In this document: positions 27,890 to 36,427 of the stretch, in pieces | Layout: each line of letters begins with the position of its first letter | How positions within the stretch are numbered: the first letter of the stretch is position 1 | Notes under the pieces: generated by a model | Seen by the model: only the letters and a program-made list of their open reading frames with translations | Databases searched by the model: none | What the model was told of the DNA's origin: nothing | Assembly: GCF_016863615.1 (NCBI RefSeq) | Contig: NZ_BOPF01000004.1 | Span: 396,974 to 460,973 of the forward strand | Direction of reading: 5' to 3' | DNA length: 64,000 nucleotides | Source of the DNA: Virgisporangium aliadipatigenens | GTDB taxonomy: Bacteria > Actinomycetota > Actinomycetes > Mycobacteriales > Micromonosporaceae | Program-made: the position numbers and the translations under genes

Positions 27890-29776
27890 CTACACCGGCC
27901 AGACGTCGACGTCGGCGATCGACTGCCCGGGACCGAAGAGCGCGTTCATCGTGGTGCGCAGCGGCTCCCGGTGCGGGCGGTCGGCGAGGACGAAGCAGCG
28001 GGCGTTCCAGTAGAGGGCGTCGGCGATCGCCGCGGACCGCTCGGTGTCGCCGACGACCGGGACCTCACCGGTCTCCGCGACGCGCGCGAGCAGCTGCGAC
28101 GTCGGCCGGGGGAACGTGCCGAGCGAGGCCTCGCCGCCCGGCCCGTAGGGCCCGATGAAGGATCCCTGCGGGAGCGCGAAGCCGGTCCCGGCGGCCGTCG
28201 CCCAGCGCATGCTCTCCGGCCGGCGCGGCTCCGGCAGCGGCACCGGCACCAGCACGCCCCCGCCGCTGCCCGCGCAGCCGCGCCACCAGCCCTGGGTGAA
28301 GTAGCGCGGCACCGGCGGCCGTTCGACGGTCCGCATGGGCACCGGCGCGATCGGCGCCAACGCGCACGCCACCGCGAACGGCACCACCAGCCGCGTCCAC
28401 CCGGCCTGCACGCGCAGCGCCTGGTCGACCGCGAGCGTGACGAGCGCCGCGAACATCGGCACCGCCGCGAGCGCCAGCCGTCCGGGCAGCGCCGCGGAGA
28501 TCACGGGCAGGCCGTCGACCAGCGCGTACGGCAGCGGGACGTCGGTCTGTTCGCCGTCGAGAACGAGTCGTGGGCCGAGCGCGAGCACCAGCAGCCCCGC
28601 GCCGGCCGTGGACGCCGCGATCACCACCGGCCGCCGCAGCAGCCACAGCGTGGCGCCGAGGATCACCAGCAGCAGTGGCACCCCGAAGTAGCCGTTCAGC
28701 TCGGCGACGTCGGGGGAGTAGGCGGCCGCGGCGGCGTCGCCGGCGAGCGACACGGGGGAGATCTCGACGAGTGCGGCGGCGTCGAGGCTGTACCGGTAGC
28801 TCGGGTACGGCCCGCCGTGCACCGCCTGCGGCCCGCCGAACATCACCCACAGCGGGTACGCCAGCAGCAGCGCCGTGATCCCGCCCGCGAACGCGAAGCC
28901 CTGTCCGATGTCCGGCAGCCGTTCCCGCAAAGCGGCCCGGTCGGCGAGCCAGAACACCACCAGGAACAGCGTCCCGCCCACGGCCGTCAGGTAGAGCACC
29001 TCCGGCCCGAGGTGGAACTGGAGCGTGACCAGGAACCCGAGCAGCGCCGCCGTCAGCAGCAGTTGCCGCCGGTCGGACGTCTGGCAGATCCGCACGACGC
29101 ACCACACCATCGCCGGCACCAGCCACTGCGCCGTGATGTGCGGGTGCCCGTACGACTGCGCGATCATCCCGGGCGCGAACCCGGCGAGCGCCGCCCCGAA
29201 CGCCGCGGCCGCCCGGTGCCGCCCCCAGGTGCGGGCGAAGAGCAGGTACCAGCCGATCGCCGTGGCGGCCAGGTTGCCCGCGGTCGCCACGGCGAAGCTG
29301 ACCGCCGCCCCGAACGCCAGCGTCACCGGCCCCAGCAGGACGCCGAGCAGGATGACCGAGGCGTTGCTCAGCAGGTTCACCCCGTCGGGGGCATTGAGCC
29401 GCTCCGTGACCAGGGAGAAGTCGCCGGAATACACCCGTGCGCCGTACGAGAGGAACCACTCGGCGAGGATCTGGTCGTCGGCGCCGGCCGCCAGCGCGTG
29501 GGTCCGCGGACCGGCCCACAGCCCCTTGGTGATCAGCAGCGCCACCAGGCAGAACGCCGCACCCGCCGCGGTGTCGACCAGCGCCGGCCGTACCAGCGGC
29601 GCCGGTGCCGACGCCTCCTCGGACGGCTTCTGCGGCGGAGGAAGGGCCGGTCCGATGATCCTCGACGGGCGGTCGGTTCCGATGAGTGCGACGATCTTTG
29701 CGGTGGCCGACTGGCGCCGCTGGGACGGGATCTCCGCCGTTTCCTCCCGGTCGTCCGGGGGAGTCGCGCTCGTCAC
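27890..29776 (-). CDS. Polytopic membrane protein, GT-C glycosyltransferase-like
   Basis: 628 residues with about a dozen membrane segments after a ~65-residue charged N-terminus, and a soluble C-terminal domain of ~150 residues ending FVLADRPHREPLRTTMNALFG. An early loop has acidic residues (ALAAGADDQILAEWFLSYGARV) as in GT-C-fold transferases that use lipid-linked sugars, and GQSYGHPHITAQW-like residues (IAQSYGHPHITAQWLVPAM) follow. The fold is inferred from topology and the function is unknown. GTG at 29776 (VTSATPPDDRE) is preferred over upstream starts that would run into the tRNA region. Confidence 0.7.
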   Translation of the reverse strand: MTSATPPDDREETAEIPSQRRQSATAKIVALIGTDRPSRIIGPALPPPQKPSEEASAPAPLVRPALVDTAAGAAFCLVALLITKGLWAGPRTHALAAGADDQILAEWFLSYGARVYSGDFSLVTERLNAPDGVNLLSNASVILLGVLLGPVTLAFGAAVSFAVATAGNLAATAIGWYLLFARTWGRHRAAAAFGAALAGFAPGMIAQSYGHPHITAQWLVPAMVWCVVRICQTSDRRQLLLTAALLGFLVTLQFHLGPEVLYLTAVGGTLFLVVFWLADRAALRERLPDIGQGFAFAGGITALLLAYPLWVMFGGPQAVHGGPYPSYRYSLDAAALVEISPVSLAGDAAAAAYSPDVAELNGYFGVPLLLVILGATLWLLRRPVVIAASTAGAGLLVLALGPRLVLDGEQTDVPLPYALVDGLPVISAALPGRLALAAVPMFAALVTLAVDQALRVQAGWTRLVVPFAVACALAPIAPVPMRTVERPPVPRYFTQGWWRGCAGSGGGVLVPVPLPEPRRPESMRWATAAGTGFALPQGSFIGPYGPGGEASLGTFPRPTSQLLARVAETGEVPVVGDTERSAAIADALYWNARCFVLADRPHREPLRTTMNALFGPGQSIADVDVWPV

Positions 29777-29876
29777 GTGCCCGACCCTACTGCCGTCCGG
29801 TCGGCCGGTACGGCTCCAACCGGCCACCCGATACGGTGATCGCCGCTTTTTGCGACGATGCCGAGGACACACCCCT

Positions 29877-29957
29877 GCCCGGGTGGTGGAAAGGCAGACA
29901 CGGCCGCCTTAAAAGCGGCTGCCGAGAGGCGTGCGGGTTCGAGTCCCGCCCCGGGCA
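29877..29957 (+). tRNA. tRNA-Leu(UAA), bldA-like
   Basis: Acceptor stem GCCCGGG/CCCGGGC, D-arm beginning TGGTGGAAAGGCAGACAC, anticodon stem GCCGC/GCGGC with loop CTTAAAA (anticodon UAA), a long class II variable arm (TGCCGAGAGGCG) and T-arm GCGGGTTCGAGTCCCGC. The 3' CCA is not encoded. It decodes UUA, the rarest leucine codon in GC-rich actinomycetes. The Streptomyces equivalent, bldA, gates development and secondary metabolism. At least two genes in this window carry 5'-proximal TTA codons. Confidence 0.95.
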
Positions 29958-30033
29958 CATCAGTTTCCCACCCCGTCCCCGCGGGAATGAGCAGTAGGTC
30001 AAGTACCAGCTGTTCTCCATGGGGAGGCGGAAC

Positions 30034-30876
30034 GTGCAGAGTTCCAACCCGGTGCTCAACCGCCTCGGCGACGCGGCAGCCCGCGAGCGCGGTGGCGGTT
30101 CCCAGGGGCAGTGGGCCCCGCCCGGACAGAATCCTTTCCAGAATCAATACGGTCAGCAGTACGACCAGGTTCCGCAGTACCAGCAGCAGGCACCCGGCCG
30201 GGTGATGACCCTGGACGACGTCGTCGTCCGGACGATCATGCTGCTGGCGCTCACCGGCATCGCCGGCGCGCTGTCGTGGATCCTCATCCCGCGCGGCAGC
30301 GGGGTCGAGTTCCTCGCGATGATCGGCTCGGTCCTCGCCGGGCTGGTGCTCGGCCTGGTCATCACGTTCGCCCGGGTCACCAATCCGGTGGTGATCGCCG
30401 CGTACGCGGTGATCGAGGGCGTCCTGCTCGGCGTGGTCAGCCGCTTCTACGAGGCCCGCTTCGGCGGCATCGTGATGCAGGCCGTCGCCGGCACGTTCGT
30501 GATCTTCTTCGTGATGGCGGGGCTGTACAAGGTCGGTGCGATCCGGGCCACGCCGCGGTTCCGCAAGTTCGTGATCGGCGCGTTGATCGCCTTCGTGGTG
30601 CTGAGCCTGATCAACTTCGTGGCGTACCTGGCGGGCTGGGACATCGGGCTGACCGACGGGGTCGACGGCCCGGTCAGCGGCCTGGCGATCGTGTTCGCCG
30701 CCGCCGGTATCCTGATCGGCGCGCTGACCTTCATCCTCGACTTCGACCAGGTCGAGCAGAGCGTGCGCGCGGGACTGCCGGAGAAGTACTCCTGGTACTG
30801 CGCGTTCGGCCTGCTGGTCGGGCTGATCTTCCTGTACTGGCAGGTCCTGCGCATGCTGAGCTACCTGCGCAGGTGA
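30034..30876 (+). CDS. Bax inhibitor-1/YccA-like membrane protein
   Basis: 280 residues. The cytoplasmic N-terminus is Gln/Pro-rich (SSNPVLNRLGDAAARER, NPFQNQYGQQYDQVPQYQQQ) and is followed by seven membrane segments, with a conserved acidic end (LTFILDFDQVEQSV, EKYSWYCAFGLLVGLIFLYWQVLRML). This is the BaxI_1 type common in actinomycetes. Homologues elsewhere are Ca2+-leak or stress proteins, but the bacterial role is unclear. GTG at 30034 with GGGGAGG 6 bp upstream was chosen over 30019, and it gives the family start (V/M-x-SSNPVL). Confidence 0.85.
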   Translation: MQSSNPVLNRLGDAAARERGGGSQGQWAPPGQNPFQNQYGQQYDQVPQYQQQAPGRVMTLDDVVVRTIMLLALTGIAGALSWILIPRGSGVEFLAMIGSVLAGLVLGLVITFARVTNPVVIAAYAVIEGVLLGVVSRFYEARFGGIVMQAVAGTFVIFFVMAGLYKVGAIRATPRFRKFVIGALIAFVVLSLINFVAYLAGWDIGLTDGVDGPVSGLAIVFAAAGILIGALTFILDFDQVEQSVRAGLPEKYSWYCAFGLLVGLIFLYWQVLRMLSYLRR

Positions 30877-30901
30877 CCTGGACCGACCGAACGGGAGCAC
30901 G

Positions 30902-31213
30902 ATGACCGAGGACGAGTTGGCCCGAGAGGTACGCCGGCTCGTCGACCGGATCGGACACTGGACGCCGTCCCGATGGGCGGCGTCCGGTGCGTCCGGCGAC
31001 GGCAGCCGCGCCGACCTGGTACACGCCCTCACGCAGGCGCTGGCCGACCGGTCGGCCGACGCGGAGGGGCAGCCGCACCGGGCCGTGCCCCGACCGGAGC
31101 ACGACCCCACACTGGCCGACATGGTGCGGGTGCTCGCCGCGGACCTGGCGGCAGCGGGCGGCGACGTCACGGCCGCCGCCCGACTGGTCCACGAGACCGG
31201 ACAGGCCCTCTAG
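30902..31213 (+). CDS. Small hypothetical protein, 103 aa
   Basis: Unknown family. Two amphipathic helical regions (MTEDELAREVRRLVDRIGHW and LADMVRVLAADLAAAGGDVTAAARLVHETG) are separated by a flexible Asp/Arg/Pro linker. Soluble. ATG at 30902 lies 25 bp after the Bax inhibitor-like gene, with GGAGCAC just upstream, so they are likely co-transcribed. The stop codon is 2 bp before the long MITE-like repeat. Confidence 0.6.
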   Translation: MTEDELAREVRRLVDRIGHWTPSRWAASGASGDGSRADLVHALTQALADRSADAEGQPHRAVPRPEHDPTLADMVRVLAADLAAAGGDVTAAARLVHETGQAL

Positions 31214-31215
31214 GT

Positions 31216-31371
31216 CCTGTCTCGTGTGTCACGCCGGCCTGCGGCGGACTCAGACGCCGTCTGGCCGCACGCCGGTCACACCCGGATACGACACCGGTAT
31301 CCGGGCGCGCCCGGCGCACACCCAGCCGACCCCCGAGCCTCGCCTCGGCTCGACGTGATCCACGAGACAGG
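31216..31371 (+). repeat. MITE-like repeat, copy B (156 bp, long form)
   Basis: Terminal inverted repeats CCTGTCTCGTG (31216-31226) and CACGAGACAGG (31361-31371) are perfect over 11 bp. The middle holds another palindrome, CCCGGATAC (31281-31289) / GTATCCGGG (31297-31305). The left and right ends match copy A at 13584-13653. It sits between a small gene's stop and the 3' end of the convergent thiolase gene and has no coding capacity, so it may also serve as a terminator. Confidence 0.65.
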
Positions 31372-31379
31372 CCCTGGCC

Positions 31380-32627
31380 TCAGCTCAGGCGCTCGACGAT
31401 CATGGCCATGCCCTGGCCGCCGCCGACGCACATCGTCTCCAGCCCGATCGACTTGTCGTGCCAGGCCAGCGAGTTGAGCAGGGTGCCGGTGATACGTGCG
31501 CCGGTCATCCCGAACGGGTGCCCCACCGCGATCGCCCCACCGTTGACGTTGAGCTTCTCCGTCGGGATGCCGAGGTCCCGGGCCGACGGGATCACCTGCG
31601 CGGCGAACGCCTCGTTGATCTCCACCAGGTCGACGTCGGCGATGGACATCTTCGCCCGCTTCAGCGCCTGCTCGGTCGCGCCCACCGGGCCGAGCCCCAT
31701 GATCTCCGGCGAGAGGCCGGTGACCCCGGTCGACACGATCCGGGCCAGCGGCGTGATGCCGAGCGCCTTCGCCTTCGTGTCGCTCATGATCACCACTGCG
31801 GCCGCGCCGTCGTTCAGCGGGCAGCAGTTGCCGGCCGTGACCAGCCCGTCGGGGCGGAACACCGGCTTGAGCCCGGCCACCCCCTCGATCGTCACACCCG
31901 GCCGCGGGCCGTCGTCCGTGCTGACCACGGTGCCGTCGGGCAGCGTGACCGGAGTGATCTCGCGCTCCCAGAAGCCGTTCTTGATGGCCTCCTCGGCGAG
32001 GTTCTGCGAGCGGACGCCGAACTCGTCCATGTCCTCGCGGGTCACGCCCTTGATCCGGGCCAGGTGCTCGGCGGTCTGGCCCATCGCGATGTAGATGTCC
32101 GGCAGCGCGCCCTCGGTGCGCGGGTCGGTCCAGGTGTCGGCGCCGCCCTGCGCGTACTGCTGGGTGCGGGCACCCGCCGCGGCGAACGTCGGGTTCTGCC
32201 AGCCGCCGCCGACCTTCTCCTGTGCCTCGGGCGGCAGGCCGTCGGAGTTGCCCCGCGCGTAGCGGGAGACGCACTCGACGCCGGCCGACACGAAGACGTC
32301 GCCCTCGCCCGCCTTGATCGCGTGGAACGCCATCCGGGTGGTCTGCAGCGACGAGGCGCAGTAGCGGGTCGTGGTGGCACCGGGCAGGTGGTCGTGGCCG
32401 AGCAGGGTGGCGACGACGCGGGCCATGTTGAAGCCCTGCTCGCCCCCGGGCAGCCCGCAGCCCAGGTAGAGGTCCTCGACGTCGGCGGGATCGAGCTGCG
32501 GCACCTTGTCGAGGGCGGCCTTGACGACGGTGGCGGCCAGGTCGTCGGGACGGACGTCCTTCAGCGAACCCTTGTGCGCGCGACCGATCGGGGAACGGGA
32601 GGTGGCGACGATGACAGCTTCCGGCAT
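31380..32627 (-). CDS. Thiolase family protein (acetyl-CoA acyltransferase)
   Basis: 415 residues with thiolase hallmarks: nucleophilic Cys in TTTRYCASSLQTTRMAF, NVNGGAIAVGHPFGMTGAR with the catalytic His, and the C-terminal CVGGGQGMAMIVERLS with the second Cys. Degradative thiolases cleave 3-ketoacyl-CoA in beta-oxidation. Biosynthetic ones condense acetyl-CoA. Length and the FadA-like spacing favour a degradative or broad enzyme, but this is not certain. It lies 28 bp downstream of two SGNH hydrolase genes on the same strand. Release of fatty acids and their oxidation is one possible link. Confidence 0.9.
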   Translation of the reverse strand: MPEAVIVATSRSPIGRAHKGSLKDVRPDDLAATVVKAALDKVPQLDPADVEDLYLGCGLPGGEQGFNMARVVATLLGHDHLPGATTTRYCASSLQTTRMAFHAIKAGEGDVFVSAGVECVSRYARGNSDGLPPEAQEKVGGGWQNPTFAAAGARTQQYAQGGADTWTDPRTEGALPDIYIAMGQTAEHLARIKGVTREDMDEFGVRSQNLAEEAIKNGFWEREITPVTLPDGTVVSTDDGPRPGVTIEGVAGLKPVFRPDGLVTAGNCCPLNDGAAAVVIMSDTKAKALGITPLARIVSTGVTGLSPEIMGLGPVGATEQALKRAKMSIADVDLVEINEAFAAQVIPSARDLGIPTEKLNVNGGAIAVGHPFGMTGARITGTLLNSLAWHDKSIGLETMCVGGGQGMAMIVERLS

Positions 32628-32655
32628 GCCGTCATGTTACTCGCGCGTAATGGAG

Positions 32656-33465
32656 TTAGAAGGGGGTGCGCGAGGCGGCGTTGACGACCGCCGGCAGCAG
32701 CGCGTGCGCCCACACCCGGTAACCGTCGGCCGACGGATGGAACCCGTCGTGGCAGAGCGTGCCCGGATCGGCGCGGAACACCGGACCGGCCCGGTCGGCG
32801 AGGTCCACCGGCACGCCCCCGGCCTCGCGGACGGCCTCGGCCTGCGCCTGCGCCAGCCGGCGACCGTGCCAGCCGACCAGTTGCCGCAGCGGCGGCGCGA
32901 ACGCCCGCGCCGCACCGAGGTCCGGGCAGGTGCCCACGATCACCGCCGCGCCGGCCCCGCGCAGCCGCCGCACCGCCGCCGCGAGATGCCCCGCAGCGTC
33001 GGAGGGCCGAGCCAGGCGGCTGGCGTCGTTGGCGCCGATCAGGATCACCGCGACGTCCGGTCGCTTGCCGACCAGCGCCCGCGCCACCTGGATGGCCAGG
33101 TCGGCCGAGTGCGAACCGGCGACGGCCACGCTGGACAGCTCGACCCGGCGCCCGCCCGGCCCGTCGGCGAGCAGCGCCGCGAGCTGACCGCCGACCGTGT
33201 CGGAGACCCGTTCGACGCCGACGCCGAGCCCGGTGGAGTCGCCGAGCAGCACCAGCCGTAACGGCACCGCCTTGGCCTGGCCGACCGTCGAACGCATGGC
33301 CAGCTTCATGTCAGGTTTGGCGTAACGGCGCCCGCGCGCGGCAATGGTCTCCGCGGCGAGCAGGGCCGCCCCGCCGACAGCGCCGGCCAGCGCGGTGACC
33401 GCGGCGGCGCGACCGGCCCGCCGGAGCACACCACTCCGCCCGGAACGCTCTCCGTTGTCCGTCAT
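32656..33465 (-). CDS. SGNH/GDSL hydrolase, membrane-anchored or secreted (second of a tandem pair)
   Basis: 269 residues. A hydrophobic N-terminal segment (AAAVTALAGAVGGAALLAAE) suggests export or anchoring. SGNH blocks are complete: block I LVLLGDSTGLGVG, the Gly in block II (VAGSHSADLA), block III VILIGANDASR, block V HDGFHPSADGY with the Asp-His pair. Such enzymes are esterases or lipases and the substrate is unknown. The ATG (33465) overlaps the stop of the upstream paralogue as ATGA, so translation is coupled. GGAGGGTGGG precedes the start. Confidence 0.85.
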   Translation of the reverse strand: MTDNGERSGRSGVLRRAGRAAAVTALAGAVGGAALLAAETIAARGRRYAKPDMKLAMRSTVGQAKAVPLRLVLLGDSTGLGVGVERVSDTVGGQLAALLADGPGGRRVELSSVAVAGSHSADLAIQVARALVGKRPDVAVILIGANDASRLARPSDAAGHLAAAVRRLRGAGAAVIVGTCPDLGAARAFAPPLRQLVGWHGRRLAQAQAEAVREAGGVPVDLADRAGPVFRADPGTLCHDGFHPSADGYRVWAHALLPAVVNAASRTPF

Positions 33466-34466
33466 GACCCACCCTCCTGGGGCAAGGGTACGTGTGTCGG
33501 GTCCGCCGGTCGGCCCACATAACGCCACGCTCGATGGCGCAGCTGCGCCCACCTGCCCCGACGCCCACCCACTCCCGGCACAGGGCTCACCTCCGTCCCG
33601 GACCGGCTCACCGCGTCCGCGGCGGCCTGCGGCAGCGTCCGAACGCCCTCGTCGGCGTGCGCCGGCGCGGACGGCATCACCGGCTCGGTCAGCGCCGCGA
33701 CGGCGGTCGGCAGCAGCGCGGCCGAGGCGGCGATGTACCCGTCGATCGACGGATGGAACCGATCGGAGCTGAACATCCGGTCCGGTTCGGCCGCGAACGC
33801 CGGCCCGAGCAGGTCGCCCAGCGACACGGTGCGCCCGCCGGAGGCCACGACGGCCACGGTCTGCGCGGCCGCGAGCTGCCGGCTCCAGCGCCGCGCCAGC
33901 CAGCGCAGCGGCGGCTGGATGGGCTGCACCGAGCCCAGGTCGGGACAGGTGCCCACGACCACCTCGGCGCCCGCCTCGCGCAGCCGGCGCACGGCCGTCG
34001 CGAGCGCCCGCACCGCCGCCGGAACGCCCTGCCGGTGGGTGACGTCGTTGGCGCCGATGAGGATCACGGCGAGCTGCGGCGGGCGCTCGAGCGCGCGGTC
34101 GATCTGGGGCTCCAGATGGCGCGACTCCGAACCGACGATGGCCACGCAGTGCAGCTCCACCGGCCGGTGCAGCTGCTCGGAGAGGCCGGTCGCGAGCAGG
34201 GCGCCGAGCGTGTGCCGGGGCGACTCCACCCCGTACCCGGCCGCCGACGAGTCGCCGACGATCGCCATGCGCAGCGGTTCGCCGTCGTGGAAGCCGCCGT
34301 AGAGGCCGTCGCAGCGTGGGGGGATCTTGTCGGCGGGCGGAATGATCCGGCGGGCGATCATCGCCTGCCCGATCAGGACCCCGGTGGCCAGCGCGCCGGC
34401 CGCCGTCACCCCGAGCCCGCCGTAGGCAGCCGTCAGGGCCACCCGTCGTGCCACGCCGAGCCGCAT
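33462..34466 (-). CDS. SGNH/GDSL hydrolase, membrane-anchored or secreted (first of a tandem pair)
   Basis: 334 residues, paralogous to the next gene. N-terminal hydrophobic region (VALTAAYGGLGVTAAGALATGVLIGQ), SGNH blocks MAIVGDSSAAGYG, VGSESRHL, VILIGANDVTH and SDRFHPSIDGY. It has a ~70-residue extra C-terminal tail rich in Arg/Pro ([20 protein letters not shown]). ATG at 34466 behind GGAGGGGGG is preferred to an upstream ATG at 34511. It heads the SGNH-SGNH-thiolase operon. Confidence 0.85.
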   Translation of the reverse strand: MRLGVARRVALTAAYGGLGVTAAGALATGVLIGQAMIARRIIPPADKIPPRCDGLYGGFHDGEPLRMAIVGDSSAAGYGVESPRHTLGALLATGLSEQLHRPVELHCVAIVGSESRHLEPQIDRALERPPQLAVILIGANDVTHRQGVPAAVRALATAVRRLREAGAEVVVGTCPDLGSVQPIQPPLRWLARRWSRQLAAAQTVAVVASGGRTVSLGDLLGPAFAAEPDRMFSSDRFHPSIDGYIAASAALLPTAVAALTEPVMPSAPAHADEGVRTLPQAAADAVSRSGTEVSPVPGVGGRRGRWAQLRHRAWRYVGRPADPTHVPLPQEGGS

Positions 34467-34615
34467 TCCGCCCCCCTCCAGATCCGATCTTGCCTCTCCC
34501 ACGCTAGCCAATCGCGGCGCCGGAGCGCCTGCGTGGTGATCAGAGATCCATGCGTCAAGTGTGGCTGGCGCGGGTACCTCACCATGACAGGCAGTTGAGG
34601 GATGGGGTGGACGGA

Positions 34616-34966
34616 ATGACGACGGAACTGCGCCGCCGTACCGCGTGGAAGGCTCTGCTGCGGGCGTTCAAGCCGGGGACCCCGGGCCTGGGCCGGCGGC
34701 TGGGGGCGCTGCCCCGGATGGTCCGGGCGACCCTGCGCGGCCAGTACGACGGCGGGTCGCGGCTGGCGATGATGGCCGTGTCGGCGGCCTACATCGTCTC
34801 CCCGATCGACCTCGTGCCCGAGGGCGCGCTGCTGCTGATCGGGCTGGTCGACGACGCCGCCGTGGCCGCGTGGTTCGCCGGCGCCCTGCTGGACGAGACC
34901 GAACGCTTCCTGGCCTGGGAGAAGGCCCGGGAACAGGTCATTCCCGGGACCTTCGTGCGCAGCTGA
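34616..34966 (+). CDS. DUF1232 (YkvA-type) small membrane protein
   Basis: 116 residues. The core AMMAVSAAYIVSPIDLVPEGALLLIGLVDDAAVAAW is the DUF1232 signature: a short helix, the invariant SPIDLVP-type turn and a second hydrophobic helix. Family function is unknown. Upstream ATG at 34550 is possible, but the peptide before MTTELRR is unlike the family, so 34616 is used. The next gene converges 6 bp away. Confidence 0.8.
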   Translation: MTTELRRRTAWKALLRAFKPGTPGLGRRLGALPRMVRATLRGQYDGGSRLAMMAVSAAYIVSPIDLVPEGALLLIGLVDDAAVAAWFAGALLDETERFLAWEKAREQVIPGTFVRS

Positions 34967-34972
34967 GCGCGC

Positions 34973-35863
34973 TCAGCGCTGGGCGTTGCGCATCCGTTCC
35001 GCCGCCTTCTGTGCCAGCCGGGTCGCCTCCGCCTGACTCATCAACTCGGTCGGCCTGGCCAGCCTGTGCGGCACCAGGAACTCGGTCCAGAGCCGCCCGA
35101 CCTGCACCAGGGCGTACATGTCCTGGCCGTTGACGGAGCTGACCGTCACCAGGAACGCCCGGTCCCCGGCCGAGATCTGCACGGGATCGACCCGCATCTG
35201 TGACGGCGGGCTGTACGGAGCCTCGTAGCTGCGGCACTTGTTGACGGCCCGCTGGTACCAGTCCATACCGGCCCGCGCCTCGGCGTCGGTGTCGAAGAGC
35301 TCCATCCGCTGGATCAGCGACGTTCCGGCGACCGGCTCCGCGGGCTCGTCGGGTCGAATCGCGCGGTGCCACTTGTCGCTCGCGTCGGGGAGGCTGCCGA
35401 AGGTCGCTGCATCCGGGCACCAGCCGAGGAAGTACGCAAGGTTCCAGTCGCCGCTCTGCCCGTCGGAATTGTCGGTGACCCGATTGTAGGAATCGGCGAG
35501 GTCCTGCGTCTGGATCAGCATGCCGGCGGAGATCTTGGTCAGCGGTGGGCGGCTGGGGGACGAGTTCGGGGACGAGGGTGCGCCGGTCGAGGGGCTTCCC
35601 GCCGAGGGCGCGGGGCTCGGTGGACCGCTGGGCGATGGAGACGCGTCGGCGCTGCTCAGCGGGGGTGGCGGTTCGGGGCCGGTGCCGCGGCCGGCGAAGG
35701 CCACGCCGCCCGCCACCATGATCAGGACCGCGAAGGTCGCCCCGGTGACGGCCATCCGGCGGTTGCGCGTGTTGCGGCGGGCGCGGGTGCGTACGTCGTT
35801 CACGCCGGGGGCGGGGAGCGAAGCGGTGTCCCCGTAGAGGGCCGCGAACAGATCATCAGGCAC
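34973..35863 (-). CDS. Membrane-anchored protein co-encoded with the ECF sigma factor (possible regulator)
   Basis: 296 residues: a ~36-residue basic cytoplasmic part (VRTRARRNTRNRR), one membrane segment (AVTGATFAVLIMVAGGVAF), a ~55-residue Pro/Ser linker and an extracytoplasmic domain with two cysteines (FLGWCPDA and VNKCRSYEA). This is the layout of an anti-sigma or sensor partner, but no zinc anti-sigma motif (HxxxCxxC) is present, so the regulatory role is only inferred from position. Its start overlaps the sigma factor gene by 8 bp, giving coupled translation. Confidence 0.65.
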   Translation of the reverse strand: MPDDLFAALYGDTASLPAPGVNDVRTRARRNTRNRRMAVTGATFAVLIMVAGGVAFAGRGTGPEPPPPLSSADASPSPSGPPSPAPSAGSPSTGAPSSPNSSPSRPPLTKISAGMLIQTQDLADSYNRVTDNSDGQSGDWNLAYFLGWCPDAATFGSLPDASDKWHRAIRPDEPAEPVAGTSLIQRMELFDTDAEARAGMDWYQRAVNKCRSYEAPYSPPSQMRVDPVQISAGDRAFLVTVSSVNGQDMYALVQVGRLWTEFLVPHRLARPTELMSQAEATRLAQKAAERMRNAQR

Positions 35864-36350
35864 GGGTTCCCTCCTTGATCTCGGTGCCGAGCTTCTCGGC
35901 GAGCGTGCGCCGGCCGCGAACGAGCAGCGTCTTCACGGTGTTGACGGGAATGCCGGTCTGCTCGGCGACCTCCACCACGGACAGGTCGAACAGGTGGTGC
36001 AGCACGATCACGTGGCGCTGCTTCGCCGGCAGGGTGCGCAGGGCGTTCGTGAGGGCCACCGTGTTCTCGGACGGGGGTGCCACCGCGTCGGCGACGCCGT
36101 GCCGCCGGTACGCCTTGACGCCGTTGCGCAGCTTGCGCCAGCGGTTGACGTACAGCCGGTACGCGACCGTGCGCAGCCACGCCTCCGGGTCCCCGTAGCC
36201 GCTCACGGCCGACCACCGCTGCCAGGCCCGGGCGTATGCCTCCTGGGCCAGGTCCTGGGCCTCCGCCAGGTCCCCGCCGAGCGCGTACAAAAACGTGGTG
36301 AGCCGGTGCCACGTTCCCCGGTAGAACTCGTCGAAATCAGGATCATCCAC
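35856..36350 (-). CDS. SigE-family ECF RNA polymerase sigma factor
   Basis: 164 residues with sigma region 2 (DFDEFYRGTWHRLTTFLYAL, AEAQDLAQEAYARAWQRW, WLRTVAYRLYVNRWRK) and region 4 (LRTLPAKQRHVIVLHHLFDLSVVEVAEQTGIPVNTVKTLLVRGRRTL; helix-turn-helix in its second half). It is the short SigE/SCO-type group abundant in Micromonosporaceae. It directs core RNA polymerase to stress-type promoters. Co-transcribed with the downstream membrane protein. The upstream gap to cbs is 77 bp, so the promoters may overlap. Confidence 0.9.
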   Translation of the reverse strand: MDDPDFDEFYRGTWHRLTTFLYALGGDLAEAQDLAQEAYARAWQRWSAVSGYGDPEAWLRTVAYRLYVNRWRKLRNGVKAYRRHGVADAVAPPSENTVALTNALRTLPAKQRHVIVLHHLFDLSVVEVAEQTGIPVNTVKTLLVRGRRTLAEKLGTEIKEGTRA

Positions 36351-36427
36351 GCTCGCCTCCCCGCCGGCTGTCGTGGATTAACACACGTCGCCCACGAACC
36401 GGGTTTCACCACTTGCATACTTGCTGC

